A DNA stretch of 45,360 bases from NCBI GenBank assembly GCA_013290125.1, contig JABCYQ010000002.1, positions 192,909 to 238,268 on the forward strand, in the 5' to 3' direction. The notes below the pieces were generated by a model. It saw only the letters and a program-made list of their open reading frames with translations, was not told the DNA's origin and searched no databases. The position numbers were made by a program, and so were the translations under genes. This DNA comes from Vulcanimicrobiota bacterium (GTDB taxonomy: Bacteria > Vulcanimicrobiota > Vulcanimicrobiia > Eremiobacterales > Eremiobacteraceae). Shown one piece after another: positions 33,792 through 41,822 of the stretch; the first letter of the stretch is position 1, and every line of letters begins with the position of its first letter.

Positions 33792-34273
33792 CGAAAGCCT
33801 CGGCGTATGCGATCGTCCGAGCGCGATTCAACCAAGAGATAACCGACGCGCTGCACGCAGGAGCGATGCGCGCCTTCTCCGATCACGCGCGCGGCTCGAA
33901 AGTGGAGACGTTCGACGTTCCTGGCGCATTTGAGTTGCCGCTCGCAGCGCTGTGGCTTGCCCGCACCGGCAAGTATAGCGCGGTGGTCTGTCTCGGCTGC
34001 GTGATCCGCGGTGAGACACCGCACTTCGACTACGTGGCCGGCGAGGCAGCGCGCGGAATCGCAAGCGTCTCGCTCGCCACCGGTGTGCCGGTGATCTTCG
34101 GCGTGCTCACCACGGATAACACCGCTCAAGCGTGGGCCCGCGCCGGCAAAAAGCGGCGCGGAACGGCCCCGCACACTGGCCCAGACCCCGCCGGCGGCAA
34201 CAAAGGCTACGAGGCGGCAGTCGCAGCCATCGAGATGGCGGCCCTCAAGAAAAAGCTCCGAGTTAAATCCTGA
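33788..34273 (+). CDS. ribH: 6,7-dimethyl-8-ribityllumazine synthase
   Basis: Joins the RibD and RibB products to give lumazine, the substrate of RibE, as a shell or pentamer. Motifs are [30 protein letters not shown] (catalytic His79), [17 protein letters not shown] (phosphate-binding Arg118) and [16 protein letters not shown]. Between ARAG and NKG there are about 13 more residues than in E. coli RibH ([16 protein letters not shown]). GTG 33788 overlaps ribBA. The TGA stop (34271-34273) is the first three bases of palindromic repeat copy C. Confidence 0.95.
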   Translation: MTKASAYAIVRARFNQEITDALHAGAMRAFSDHARGSKVETFDVPGAFELPLAALWLARTGKYSAVVCLGCVIRGETPHFDYVAGEAARGIASVSLATGVPVIFGVLTTDNTAQAWARAGKKRRGTAPHTGPDPAGGNKGYEAAVAAIEMAALKKKLRVKS

Positions 34274-34339
34274 AGGGGCCGACTTTATGTCGGCCCACGT
34301 GGTTTTTTCGCCCGGGCCCACATAAAGTCGGCCCCTCCA
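34271..34339 (+). repeat. Palindromic repeat copy C (outward-tailed inverted pair) providing the ribH stop
   Basis: The left unit is TGAAGGGGCCGAC, loop TTTAT, GTCGGCCCACG. A 14-base spacer with a run of six T follows, then an inverted, slightly degenerate right unit GGGCCCAC, loop ATAAA, GTCGGCCCCTCCA. The layout is the same as copy B. The first TGA is the ribH stop codon. The pair may act as the 3' mRNA structure of the riboflavin operon. Confidence 0.9.
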
Positions 34340-34360
34340 GACAGATATTGTCCCGCAAAA

Positions 34361-34396
34361 TTGGTTATTTACTATTTTTCGTGGGTATACTACAAT
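34361..34396 (+). promoter_or_regulatory. Candidate promoter upstream of the DUF5069 gene
   Basis: This is an AT-rich island in GC-rich DNA. TTTACT (34368-34373) and TACAAT (34391-34396) are 17 bases apart; an overlapping alternative is TTGGTT (34361) with TATACT (34386). The 11-mer TATACTACAAT recurs at 39400-39410. The exact start site cannot be chosen by eye. Confidence 0.5.
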
Positions 34397-34413
34397 GTGT
34401 AAGTAATGTTAGA

Positions 34414-34447
34414 TAGCCTACATACTAATCGTTAGGATAGTAGGCTA
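34414..34447 (+). promoter_or_regulatory. Two-step hairpin in the 5' leader of the DUF5069 gene
   Basis: TAGCCTAC (34414-34421) pairs perfectly with GTAGGCTA (34440-34447). Inside, CTAA and TTAG can pair across a TCG loop. The structure ends five bases before the GAAAGG ribosome site (34453-34458) and could be an operator or a translation-control element. Confidence 0.5.
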
Positions 34448-34469
34448 GACCTGAAAGGATCACCCACTC

Positions 34470-34913
34470 ATGGACCTCAGCAAAGACGTTCCACGCAGCG
34501 TCAAAGACAAATCCCTCGAGGGCATCGTGATGCTCGCGCGGACGACCGACAAGGCGCGTGCCCACGCAGCCGGCACGGTCGGCGAATACCACTTCAACTG
34601 CGGCATGGATCAAAGGGTGCTCGAGTTCGTCGGCATCGACCACGAGGTTTTTGAAAAGCTCGCGGCCGCCAACGACGACAAAAAGCTCGGCGAACTGCTG
34701 CAGGCGAAATATCTGAACAAGAAGACGGCCAACGAAATCGCCGCGTTCAACGCGGACTACCTGAAGATCTCGCCGGAACCGAATTCGGACAGCCAGAAAT
34801 ACTTCGTGGACCTCCGCAACCAAATCGCGCCGGATCGCACCGACGTGACGACGTGGCCGGATCTGCTCGACCTCGACGAACACCGCGACGTGCCGCGTAA
34901 GGTGGCCGCGTAG
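34470..34913 (+). CDS. DUF5069-family protein
   Basis: A 147-residue soluble protein of unknown function. Family landmarks are MDLSKDVPRSVKDKSLEGIV, MLARTTDKARAHAAGTVGEY, LEFVGIDHEVFEKL and a C-terminal RDVPRKVAA. It has no membrane segment or catalytic motif. ATG 34470 lies 11 bases after GAAAGG. It has its own candidate promoter and leader hairpin and is separated from the riboflavin operon by repeat copy C. A membrane-protein gene begins two bases after its stop. Confidence 0.85.
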   Translation: MDLSKDVPRSVKDKSLEGIVMLARTTDKARAHAAGTVGEYHFNCGMDQRVLEFVGIDHEVFEKLAAANDDKKLGELLQAKYLNKKTANEIAAFNADYLKISPEPNSDSQKYFVDLRNQIAPDRTDVTTWPDLLDLDEHRDVPRKVAA

Positions 34914-34915
34914 TC

Positions 34916-35380
34916 ATGGAACGGGCGATTGAACGTCAGAACGTCAACGTGGTCGCGTCAACAGTCGTCGCCGGCCTCGCCGGCGGCGTGCTCATCGACG
35001 CCTTCCTCGCGGTCGTCAACCACATGAGCCCGATCACCATCTGGCAATTCGTGGCCTCCGCGCTCGTGGGCGGCGTCGCGTTCACATCGACGTCGTATGC
35101 CGCGCTCGGTTTCGTCATGCACTTCGCGATCAGCATCGCCTGGGCGCTCGTGTATGCCGCAGCTGCGGGCCCGTTGCCGGCACTCGTCCGAAGACCAGTT
35201 CTGGGCGGGCTGCTCTATGGCGTCGTCGTCATGGCCGGCATGACGATGCTGCTCGTGCTCAAACACGTCGGACCGGCCGGAGCGCCGGACACGCTGACCC
35301 TCGCAAAAAACCTGATAGCGCACACGGTATTCTTCGGGCTGCCGGTCGCGCTCACGATCAGCAAGGGCCTCCGCGCCTAG
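34916..35380 (+). CDS. Four-helix membrane protein, function unknown
   Basis: A 154-residue protein with four hydrophobic segments (about 12-34, 42-60, 68-90, 98-118) and a fifth weak one near 130-148. It has no charged catalytic cluster. It broadly resembles small YagU-like inner-membrane proteins, but I cannot place it firmly. ATG 34916 follows the DUF5069 stop by two bases, so the two genes are probably cotranscribed. It converges with the MFS gene, and the two stop codons overlap within 35377-35380. Confidence 0.75.
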   Translation: MERAIERQNVNVVASTVVAGLAGGVLIDAFLAVVNHMSPITIWQFVASALVGGVAFTSTSYAALGFVMHFAISIAWALVYAAAAGPLPALVRRPVLGGLLYGVVVMAGMTMLLVLKHVGPAGAPDTLTLAKNLIAHTVFFGLPVALTISKGLRA

Positions 35381-36741
35381 GGCGCGAGCGATTCGAGCCG
35401 CCGGCCGCGCGAGAGCGGTCCGGCGGCTGCGATCACTCCCGCTGCGACGGCCATTCCGGCGGCGATGAACGCAAACGCGCCGCCTGCTCCAAACCGCGCC
35501 AGGATCTGGGCGATCCAAAATCCCACGAACACGGCGCTTAACCGGCTCCACGAATAGACAAAGCCCACTGCTCGCGCGCGGATGCGCGTCGGATACAGTT
35601 CGGCTTGATACGCGTGAAACGCGCTCGAGAACCAATTGTTCGCAAGCGTCACACCGACGCCGGCGCAGATGATCCCGGTTGGCGCGCGCATGAAGGCAAG
35701 GGCCAATCCGAGGAGCGCGCTTGCGGCAGCGAGCGTCACGATCTGCCACTTGCGTTCCCAGCGCTCGCCGACAATCGCTGCGAAAGCGGGTCCGAAAGGC
35801 GCGGCTATCGCTATGAGCGCCGTGTACAAGAGCGAGTGGACGAAGCTGACGCCCTCTGCGAAGATCAGGATCGGCACCCACGACGCGAAGCCATAAAACC
35901 CGATGGTCTGGAAGAAATTGAAGATAACAAGCATCGCGCTGCGCGCCCGATACTGGGCATTCCACATCTCCAACCACGACGCGTGAGACGCGAGTGCACC
36001 AGCCGCCGGTTCGACCGATCCGGTGCCGGATCGCGCGCCGACGATTTTTTCGATATGCTGCAGCGCATCGAGCGCCTGAGCGTCGCGGCCGCGGGCGGCA
36101 AGCCAGCGCGGCGACTCCGGGAGCGAACGGAACAGCGGTACCACCACTATTGCGCCGAGGCCACCCGCAAGCGCTACGAGACGCCAGCCGTCGAATCCGA
36201 AATATGCGTGCGGAACAAGCGCCTGCGCGATGAACGCCACCGCCGGCACGGCCGTGAACGTGATCGTCTGGCTCAACGCGATCGCGCGGCCGCGCATGGA
36301 CGGAGGCACGAGCTCGCTGATGTAAGCGTCCACAGTCACGAGCTGAACGCCGATACCGAGCCCCGCAAGAAAGCGAAGGCCGTCGATCGCGATCGCGCCG
36401 CGCGCGACCGACATCGCGACCGTTGCGGCGGAATACCAGGCGAGGGACCACAAGAACGCGGCGCGCCGGCCGAAGCGGTCCGAGATCGAACCAAACAACA
36501 GCGCACCGGCGAACATTCCCAGGAATCCGGCCGCGGCGAACGCGGGGATGCTGCCGAAACCGGACGACGTCGCCGAATACAGCCCGGAATGGATCATGCC
36601 GAGCGATATGTACGCGAGCATGAACAGATCGTAACCTTCGAACCACGCGCCCGCGGAGATGCGCGCTACGAGCCCGTAAAGCGATCGGCTCGACGGTAGC
36701 GCATCGAGCCGCGCCGCGATCGATTCGGTCATCGAGCTCAT
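35377..36741 (-). CDS. MFS transporter, sugar/metabolite:H+ symporter type
   Basis: Major facilitator of 454 residues with twelve predicted membrane helices. Landmarks are AGAWFEGYDLFMLAYISL in helix 1, with the acidic Asp18-type pattern of the aromatic-acid and sugar porter groups, the loop 2-3 signature GSISDRFGRRAAF, RFLAGLGIGVQLVTVDAYIS, SELVPPSMRGRAIALSQ, PESPRWLAARGRDAQAL after helix 6, and ELYPTRIRARAVGFVYSWSR in the second half. The substrate is unknown. ATG 36741; ATG 36732 is also possible. It is transcribed divergently from the M48-like gene across an 80-base gap. Confidence 0.9.
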   Translation of the reverse strand: MSSMTESIAARLDALPSSRSLYGLVARISAGAWFEGYDLFMLAYISLGMIHSGLYSATSSGFGSIPAFAAAGFLGMFAGALLFGSISDRFGRRAAFLWSLAWYSAATVAMSVARGAIAIDGLRFLAGLGIGVQLVTVDAYISELVPPSMRGRAIALSQTITFTAVPAVAFIAQALVPHAYFGFDGWRLVALAGGLGAIVVVPLFRSLPESPRWLAARGRDAQALDALQHIEKIVGARSGTGSVEPAAGALASHASWLEMWNAQYRARSAMLVIFNFFQTIGFYGFASWVPILIFAEGVSFVHSLLYTALIAIAAPFGPAFAAIVGERWERKWQIVTLAAASALLGLALAFMRAPTGIICAGVGVTLANNWFSSAFHAYQAELYPTRIRARAVGFVYSWSRLSAVFVGFWIAQILARFGAGGAFAFIAAGMAVAAGVIAAAGPLSRGRRLESLAP

Positions 36742-36821
36742 CGCCTGGACTTTGGCGCGCGCGCCGCTGAACCTACCGGCCAGAAGGGGGCAGTCCGTGC
36801 GGCCGCGAGAATTGCCGCGGC

Positions 36822-38180
36822 ATGGGACCCGAATCGTTCTTCAAGGGACCTGACTCGCTGCGTTGGCGCGGCGAGAACCGCGCGCTTTTCTTGACGCTCC
36901 TTTTCGCGCCCACGACCGCGGGCTTGGTCGGGTTTGCTCTGCGCGAACAGATCACGGCTCAGCAGTTCGCGTTTCTGATCGTGGCCGCGATGATCTACGT
37001 CTCGATCGCGCGCGGCCGGCTGCTTGGCACGAGCGTCCGCCTGCACGAACGACAGCTGCCGAACGTGTACGGCATCGCCACGCGCTGTGCGCGGACTTTG
37101 GGACTCGCCGTGCCGCACGTCTTCGTACGCGAAGATCCCTACTCGTGCGTGACCTCGGTCGGACTCGAAGAACCATACGCGATCGTCGTCTCAAGCACGT
37201 GGCTGCCGCACCTCGACGACGACGAACTGACTTTTCTTATCGGACGCGAACTCGGGCACGTCGCGGCCGGTCACACGCGCATCACGTCTCTCTTCTCAGC
37301 TTCCGGCAAGGAGAACCCGTTCATCTCGGCGGTCTTCGGTGCGTGGATGAGGCGCACGGAGTACACCGCCGATCGCATCGGACTGTTATGCTGCGGATCC
37401 ATCGATGCCGCGGCGCGCGCGATCTTCACCTGCGCCTTCCGCCAGGTCTCGAAAAACGTCGACTACACGGCATTTCGCGATCAGCGCGAAGAAGTCCAAG
37501 CCGACCCCACGTTCAAACTCGGCGAACTCCTCGGACAGGAACCATACGCCACCAATCGCCTGCGCGAGCTCGAGATCTTCGCGATCTCGCCGCTCTACGC
37601 GACGTGGCGGGCGCGGCTGGGTGAGGCGGCGGCTAAACCCGAGGCGGCCACGCCGCGGATGGAGTCTGCGCGACCAGTTCCAAGCAAGTTGGAGAAGAAG
37701 GCTTACGCAAGCGTGTGGCTACGCGCTACGGCCTTCGTGCTCGACTGGGTCGTCGTCGGCGCCATCGTGAGCTCGGGTAAAATCGTCCAAACGAGCGTCA
37801 CGACGTCTGGCAAAGGCGCCGTCGTCCATGCTTCCGACATCGCGGCATCGACGTTTCAACAGTTCGCCGATCAATGGGCCTCGTCGCATCTACCGCTCAT
37901 CCAGATGGGTCTTCCCGACGTCGTCGCGCTGATGCTCGTCTTCATCTATAGCGCGATTCTCGTGGGTCTCGTCGGCCGCACGTTCGGGATGATGGTGCTC
38001 GGCTTGCGCGTGGTCCGGCCCGACTACAGCCGCGTCAGCGGCGGCCGTGCGGTGTGGCATTATTTCGTCGCCTTCTGGTCGCTCTTTCTCGTTCTGCCGC
38101 TCATAGGTTTTTTCTGGCGGCCGTCGGTGCAGGACCGGATCACGGGAACACGGATCATCCGCGGTTCGATGGTGCGCTGA
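36822..38180 (+). CDS. M48-peptidase-like protein fused to an RDD membrane domain
   Basis: A 452-residue membrane protein. Two hydrophobic segments near the N-terminus (22-40, 48-62) precede an M48-like domain with LGLAVPHVFVREDPYSC, AIVVSSTWLPHLDDDELTFL and IGRELGHVAAGHT (140-152), then YTADRIGLLCCG. The zinc motif HExxH is changed: the first His is Arg142, while Glu143 and His146 remain. A C-terminal RDD domain (about 296-450) has VWLRATAFVLDWVVVGAI, FGMMVLGLRVVRPDYSRVSG and VQDRITGTRII. Loss of a zinc ligand suggests the peptidase part is inactive or binds metal differently. ATG 36822. Confidence 0.85.
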   Translation: MGPESFFKGPDSLRWRGENRALFLTLLFAPTTAGLVGFALREQITAQQFAFLIVAAMIYVSIARGRLLGTSVRLHERQLPNVYGIATRCARTLGLAVPHVFVREDPYSCVTSVGLEEPYAIVVSSTWLPHLDDDELTFLIGRELGHVAAGHTRITSLFSASGKENPFISAVFGAWMRRTEYTADRIGLLCCGSIDAAARAIFTCAFRQVSKNVDYTAFRDQREEVQADPTFKLGELLGQEPYATNRLRELEIFAISPLYATWRARLGEAAAKPEAATPRMESARPVPSKLEKKAYASVWLRATAFVLDWVVVGAIVSSGKIVQTSVTTSGKGAVVHASDIAASTFQQFADQWASSHLPLIQMGLPDVVALMLVFIYSAILVGLVGRTFGMMVLGLRVVRPDYSRVSGGRAVWHYFVAFWSLFLVLPLIGFFWRPSVQDRITGTRIIRGSMVR

Positions 38181-38232
38181 AGCGCGAGTCTCGCAACTAG
38201 GTGGCGGTCCGCGCGAAGCGAACGTCCGTTTC

Positions 38233-39315
38233 ATGCGACCGGCCCCTCCCCACATCGCGTATGCCGACGGCATCATTGAGATCCTCGATCAGACGCGCCT
38301 CCCGTCCGAGATGGTCGTCGTCAAACTGCGATCGGTGCAGCGCGTGATCGACGCCATCCGGGGACTGAAGGTGCGCGGCGCACCGGCGATCGGGATCGTC
38401 GGCGCATACGGCATGTGCATCGCGGCGCGAGCGGCGGGCGGCGTCGCGCGCAACGCGGACGACTTCTTCAAAGTTCTCGACGACGCCGGGCGAGCGATCG
38501 GCGCCGCTCGGCCCACGGCCGTGAATCTGACCTGGGCGATCGAGAAGATGAAGCGGCACGGGCGTGAGGTGAGCGCGACCGGCCAGGGCGTCGTGCAGCT
38601 GGTCGCCGCCCTTGAAGAAATGGCCCGATCGATCCATGCTGACGACGCGGCGACTTGCCGCGCGATCGGCGATGCAGGCGCGTCGCTCCTTCCGACGGGC
38701 GCAGTCGTGTACACGCACTGTAATACCGGCACGCTCGCGACCGGGGGATACGGCACGGCGCTCGGCGTCGTGCGCTCCGCCTGGAACGCAGGGTTTCTCA
38801 AGCACGTGTTCGTCGGCGAAACTCGGCCGATGCTTCAAGGCGCCCGCTTGACGGCTTGGGAGCTCGTTCGAGACGGGATTCCATTTTCGCTCGTCACGGA
38901 TTCGATGGCGGCTGCGCTCATGCGCCGCGGTGAGATCAGCGCCGTGGTCGTCGGCGCCGATCGGATCGCGCGCAACGGCGACGTCGCCAACAAGATCGGC
39001 ACCTACGGCCTTGCGCTCAGCGCGAGCGCGCACGAGCTGCCGTTCTACGTCGCCGCACCGATCTCAAGCATCGACGTCGGCATCGCGAGCGGCAGCGACA
39101 TATTCATTGAAGAACGCGACGGGATTGAGGTGCTCGAATTCGCGGGCGTGCGGATCGCGCCGGCGGAGGCACGAGCCGCAAACCCGGCGTTCGACGTGAC
39201 GCCGGCTGCCCTCATATCCGCGATAGTCACAGAGATGGGCGTGCTGCGGCCGCCCTTTGAGCCCGCGATCATCGCAGCCAGCGCGGGCGGCAGCGCGACG
39301 AGCGCACTGACGTGA
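38233..39315 (+). CDS. mtnA: S-methyl-5-thioribose-1-phosphate isomerase
   Basis: Converts methylthioribose 1-phosphate to the ribulose form in methionine salvage. Family motifs are KVRGAPAIGIVGAYGM (46-61), RPTAVNLTWAI, VVYTHCNTGTLATGGYGTAL (catalytic Cys163), FVGETRPMLQGARLTAWEL and VVVGADRIARNGDVANKIGT (catalytic Asp243). At 360 residues it has the normal length for MtnA rather than for eIF2B-related proteins. ATG 38233. The end overlaps holA as GTGA. No other mtn gene is nearby. Confidence 0.95.
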   Translation: MRPAPPHIAYADGIIEILDQTRLPSEMVVVKLRSVQRVIDAIRGLKVRGAPAIGIVGAYGMCIAARAAGGVARNADDFFKVLDDAGRAIGAARPTAVNLTWAIEKMKRHGREVSATGQGVVQLVAALEEMARSIHADDAATCRAIGDAGASLLPTGAVVYTHCNTGTLATGGYGTALGVVRSAWNAGFLKHVFVGETRPMLQGARLTAWELVRDGIPFSLVTDSMAAALMRRGEISAVVVGADRIARNGDVANKIGTYGLALSASAHELPFYVAAPISSIDVGIASGSDIFIEERDGIEVLEFAGVRIAPAEARAANPAFDVTPAALISAIVTEMGVLRPPFEPAIIAASAGGSATSALT

Positions 39316-40430
39316 GTCCTAAGAAGGCCGGCGAGCCGGCGCCGCGTTCGCCGAAGAAACCAGCGCCGAAAACTAAAGTTGGCGCGAAGTCCATCCTTTT
39401 ATACTACAATTTTGTCGACGCGCAGCCGGATCCGCTGCCGCGGATCGTCGTGCTGACAGGTCCGCAACCCATGCTCGCTTCGAATGTCTACGCTCGCATC
39501 ATCGCGTCGGTGCTTCCCGACGAATCGTCGCGCGCGCTCAACTTGGACGAGATCGACCCATCCGACGACGTTGCCGTCCGCGCGATTCCGGGCAAAGCAG
39601 CCGCCTTGCCATTCCTCTCCGCTCGGCGTGCAGTGGTCGTGAGGGGAGTCGTGGATCTCAAGGCCGACGATCGAGCCGGCCTGCGTTCCGTGCTCGAAGG
39701 GATGCCCGAACATGCGCTCGTCATCGTAGACCACTCTGGCGTGCCGCAGCGTGCCCAAGGCAGACGGTTGGCGGATGAAGCGGCCTCTCTCGCCGGCGCG
39801 GCCGACGACGGTATCGTCGTCGAGTGTACGCTCGACGGGAGGTCGAGCGGACGATTCGTGGACGAGATCGCCGCGCGCGCCGGCGTGAGCGTCGAACCGG
39901 CGGCACGCTCGCTCTTGGCCGGAAGCCAAGACGCGGCGGAGATCACGAATGTCATCGAGCGCCTGGCGCTGACGGCGGTCAAGGGCCGCATCACGTCCGA
40001 CGACGTCAAGAACACGATCCAACCCTACGACGACATCAAGCTGTGGAATTTCACCGCCGCTGTCCACGCCGGCGATACGGACGGCGCACTGCGCCTCGTC
40101 CGCGAGGTCATGGACAAGCCGGACAATATCGCCGGACCGCTTTTCGTCCTCGCGGCCGACGCGCTCGTCATCTGGGAGCTGAAGCGCACGTCCGCAGACG
40201 AGTATGCTGCGGCAGCCGGCTTGAGCCCATATCGCGTCGCCGCCCTGCATTCTGCGGCGCGCTCAATAACGCTAGAACTGGCAGCCAAGGGAGTCACATT
40301 GACCAAACGCGCGCTCGATCATATGTTCAACGGGCGCGGCGATCCGTCGGTCCTGCTCGACGAGCTGATCGTCCGCATGTGTCAGCTGCGCCGAGGGCGA
40401 GAACGCACGCGCCGAGAAGCCATCGCGTAA
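39312..40430 (+). CDS. holA: DNA polymerase III delta subunit (HolA-like)
   Basis: Clamp-loader subunit that opens the sliding clamp. Sequence conservation is weak in this family. The pattern RIVVLTGPQPMLASNVYARII replaces the usual opening, followed by RRAVVVRGV, GMPEHALVIVDHSGVPQ, GSQDAAEITNVIERLAL and IQPYDDIKLWNFTAAVHAGD, then the C-terminal collar helices. GTG 39312 gives 372 residues with a basic, Pro/Lys-rich N-terminal extension of about 43 residues, absent from typical HolA. A later start is possible, since a promoter-like TATACTACAAT sits inside the extension. It overlaps mtnA by four bases, and purB follows at once. Confidence 0.82.
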   Translation: MSPKKAGEPAPRSPKKPAPKTKVGAKSILLYYNFVDAQPDPLPRIVVLTGPQPMLASNVYARIIASVLPDESSRALNLDEIDPSDDVAVRAIPGKAAALPFLSARRAVVVRGVVDLKADDRAGLRSVLEGMPEHALVIVDHSGVPQRAQGRRLADEAASLAGAADDGIVVECTLDGRSSGRFVDEIAARAGVSVEPAARSLLAGSQDAAEITNVIERLALTAVKGRITSDDVKNTIQPYDDIKLWNFTAAVHAGDTDGALRLVREVMDKPDNIAGPLFVLAADALVIWELKRTSADEYAAAAGLSPYRVAALHSAARSITLELAAKGVTLTKRALDHMFNGRGDPSVLLDELIVRMCQLRRGRERTRREAIA

Positions 40431-41822
40431 GTGACCTCATCCTACTCATCTCCCTTCTCGTGGCGCTACGGCAGTCAGGCGATGCGCGACCTCTTCTCCG
40501 AAGAGACGAAGCGCCGGATGTGGCGGCGCCTTTGGGTCGCGCTCGCCCGTTCGCAGATGGCCGCTGGGCTCGTCTCGGCCGACGAATTGCGCGATCTCGA
40601 GCAGAACACGGATAACGTGGATCTGGCGGCGGCTCAGGCGATAGAAGATGAGATCGGCCACGACCTCATGGCTGAGGTGCGCGTCTTCGCCTCGCAAGCG
40701 AAGATCGGCGGCGGCAAGATCCACCTCGGCGCGACGTCCATGGACGTCGAAGACAACGTAGAAACGGCGCGCATACGTTTGGCCCTGGGCATGCTGGTGC
40801 GCGCGACTCGCGAGCTGCTCGATGCCTTTGCGCAGCGAATCGACGAGTTCGCCGATCTGACGTGCATGGCGTATACGCATCTTCAGGCAGCCGAGCCCAC
40901 GACGCTCGGCCTCCGTCTAAGCCTGTGGGCGCAGGACCTCCGCTTCGATCACGCCGAGCTCCGCCGTCTCGCGGCATGGCTGCCGGCAAAAGGTATCCGC
41001 GGCGCTGTCGGAACGTCGGCCTCATATCACGCGCTGCTTGAGGGGACGAACGTCGCGCCTGCGAAGCTGGAGAGCGACGTCCTCGCCGAGTTCGGCCTGA
41101 CCGCGGTCGATGTGAGCGGGCAGACATACCCGCGCAAGCTGGACTACCAAGTCATCGCCGCGCTCGCCGGCCTCGCAGCATCCTGTTCGAAATTCGCTTT
41201 TGACATCCGCATCCTGGCTTCGTCGCCGTTCGGCGAGATCGGTGAGCCGTTCGGCAAGAAGCAAGTCGGGTCGTCGGCGATGCCGTTCAAGCGCAATCCG
41301 ATTTTGAGCGAACGGATATGTTCGCTCGCGAGGCTCGTCGCCTCGCACGCGCAGGTCGCGTGGCAGAACGCCGCGGAGAACCTGTTAGAGCGCACGCTCG
41401 ACGATTCGGCGAACCGCCGCACGCTGCTGCCGGAAGCGTTCTTGGCCGCCGATGAAATCGTGCGGCTCGCGAAGCGCGTCGTGGCCGGCATGCGGGTGGA
41501 CGAGCGCCGCATCGCCCACAACCTCGCGGCGTTCGGGCCGTTCTCTGGTACTGAAGCCGTCCTCATGTCTGCTTCTAAGCGCGGGGCCGATCGCCAGGCG
41601 CTGCACGAGACGCTGCGCGAAGCTTCCATGAAGGCGTACGACGCGATCGCGCGCGGCGAGGTAAACCCGCTGCAGACGCTTTTGTCGGAAGATGCGCAGG
41701 TCCGCCGCTACATCCAACCGGAAGAATTGGGTGCGCTTTTGGACCCCCAGCGCCACGTAGGTGACGCTGCGGAACGAGCGCGATCATTCGCACGATCTCT
41801 GCAAGCCCTGGAGCGGGAATGA
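40431..41822 (+). CDS. purB: Adenylosuccinate lyase
   Basis: Acts twice in purine synthesis, cleaving SAICAR to AICAR and adenylosuccinate to AMP. Landmarks are IHLGATSMDVEDNVETARI, YTHLQAAEPTTLGLRL (catalytic His region) and the fumarase/lyase signature GSSAMPFKRNPILSERI with the flexible serine loop. It is 463 residues long, within the range of the animal-like PurB group. GTG 40431 directly follows the holA stop, and the end overlaps purC-purE as ATGA. The next enzyme makes SAICAR, its substrate. Confidence 0.95.
   Translation: MTSSYSSPFSWRYGSQAMRDLFSEETKRRMWRRLWVALARSQMAAGLVSADELRDLEQNTDNVDLAAAQAIEDEIGHDLMAEVRVFASQAKIGGGKIHLGATSMDVEDNVETARIRLALGMLVRATRELLDAFAQRIDEFADLTCMAYTHLQAAEPTTLGLRLSLWAQDLRFDHAELRRLAAWLPAKGIRGAVGTSASYHALLEGTNVAPAKLESDVLAEFGLTAVDVSGQTYPRKLDYQVIAALAGLAASCSKFAFDIRILASSPFGEIGEPFGKKQVGSSAMPFKRNPILSERICSLARLVASHAQVAWQNAAENLLERTLDDSANRRTLLPEAFLAADEIVRLAKRVVAGMRVDERRIAHNLAAFGPFSGTEAVLMSASKRGADRQALHETLREASMKAYDAIARGEVNPLQTLLSEDAQVRRYIQPEELGALLDPQRHVGDAAERARSFARSLQALERE

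Noticed and set aside
34958-36646. 562-codon minus-strand frame
   Set aside because: It overlaps the real MFS gene on the same strand in another frame, has no recognisable domain, and has the Arg-rich composition of a shadow.
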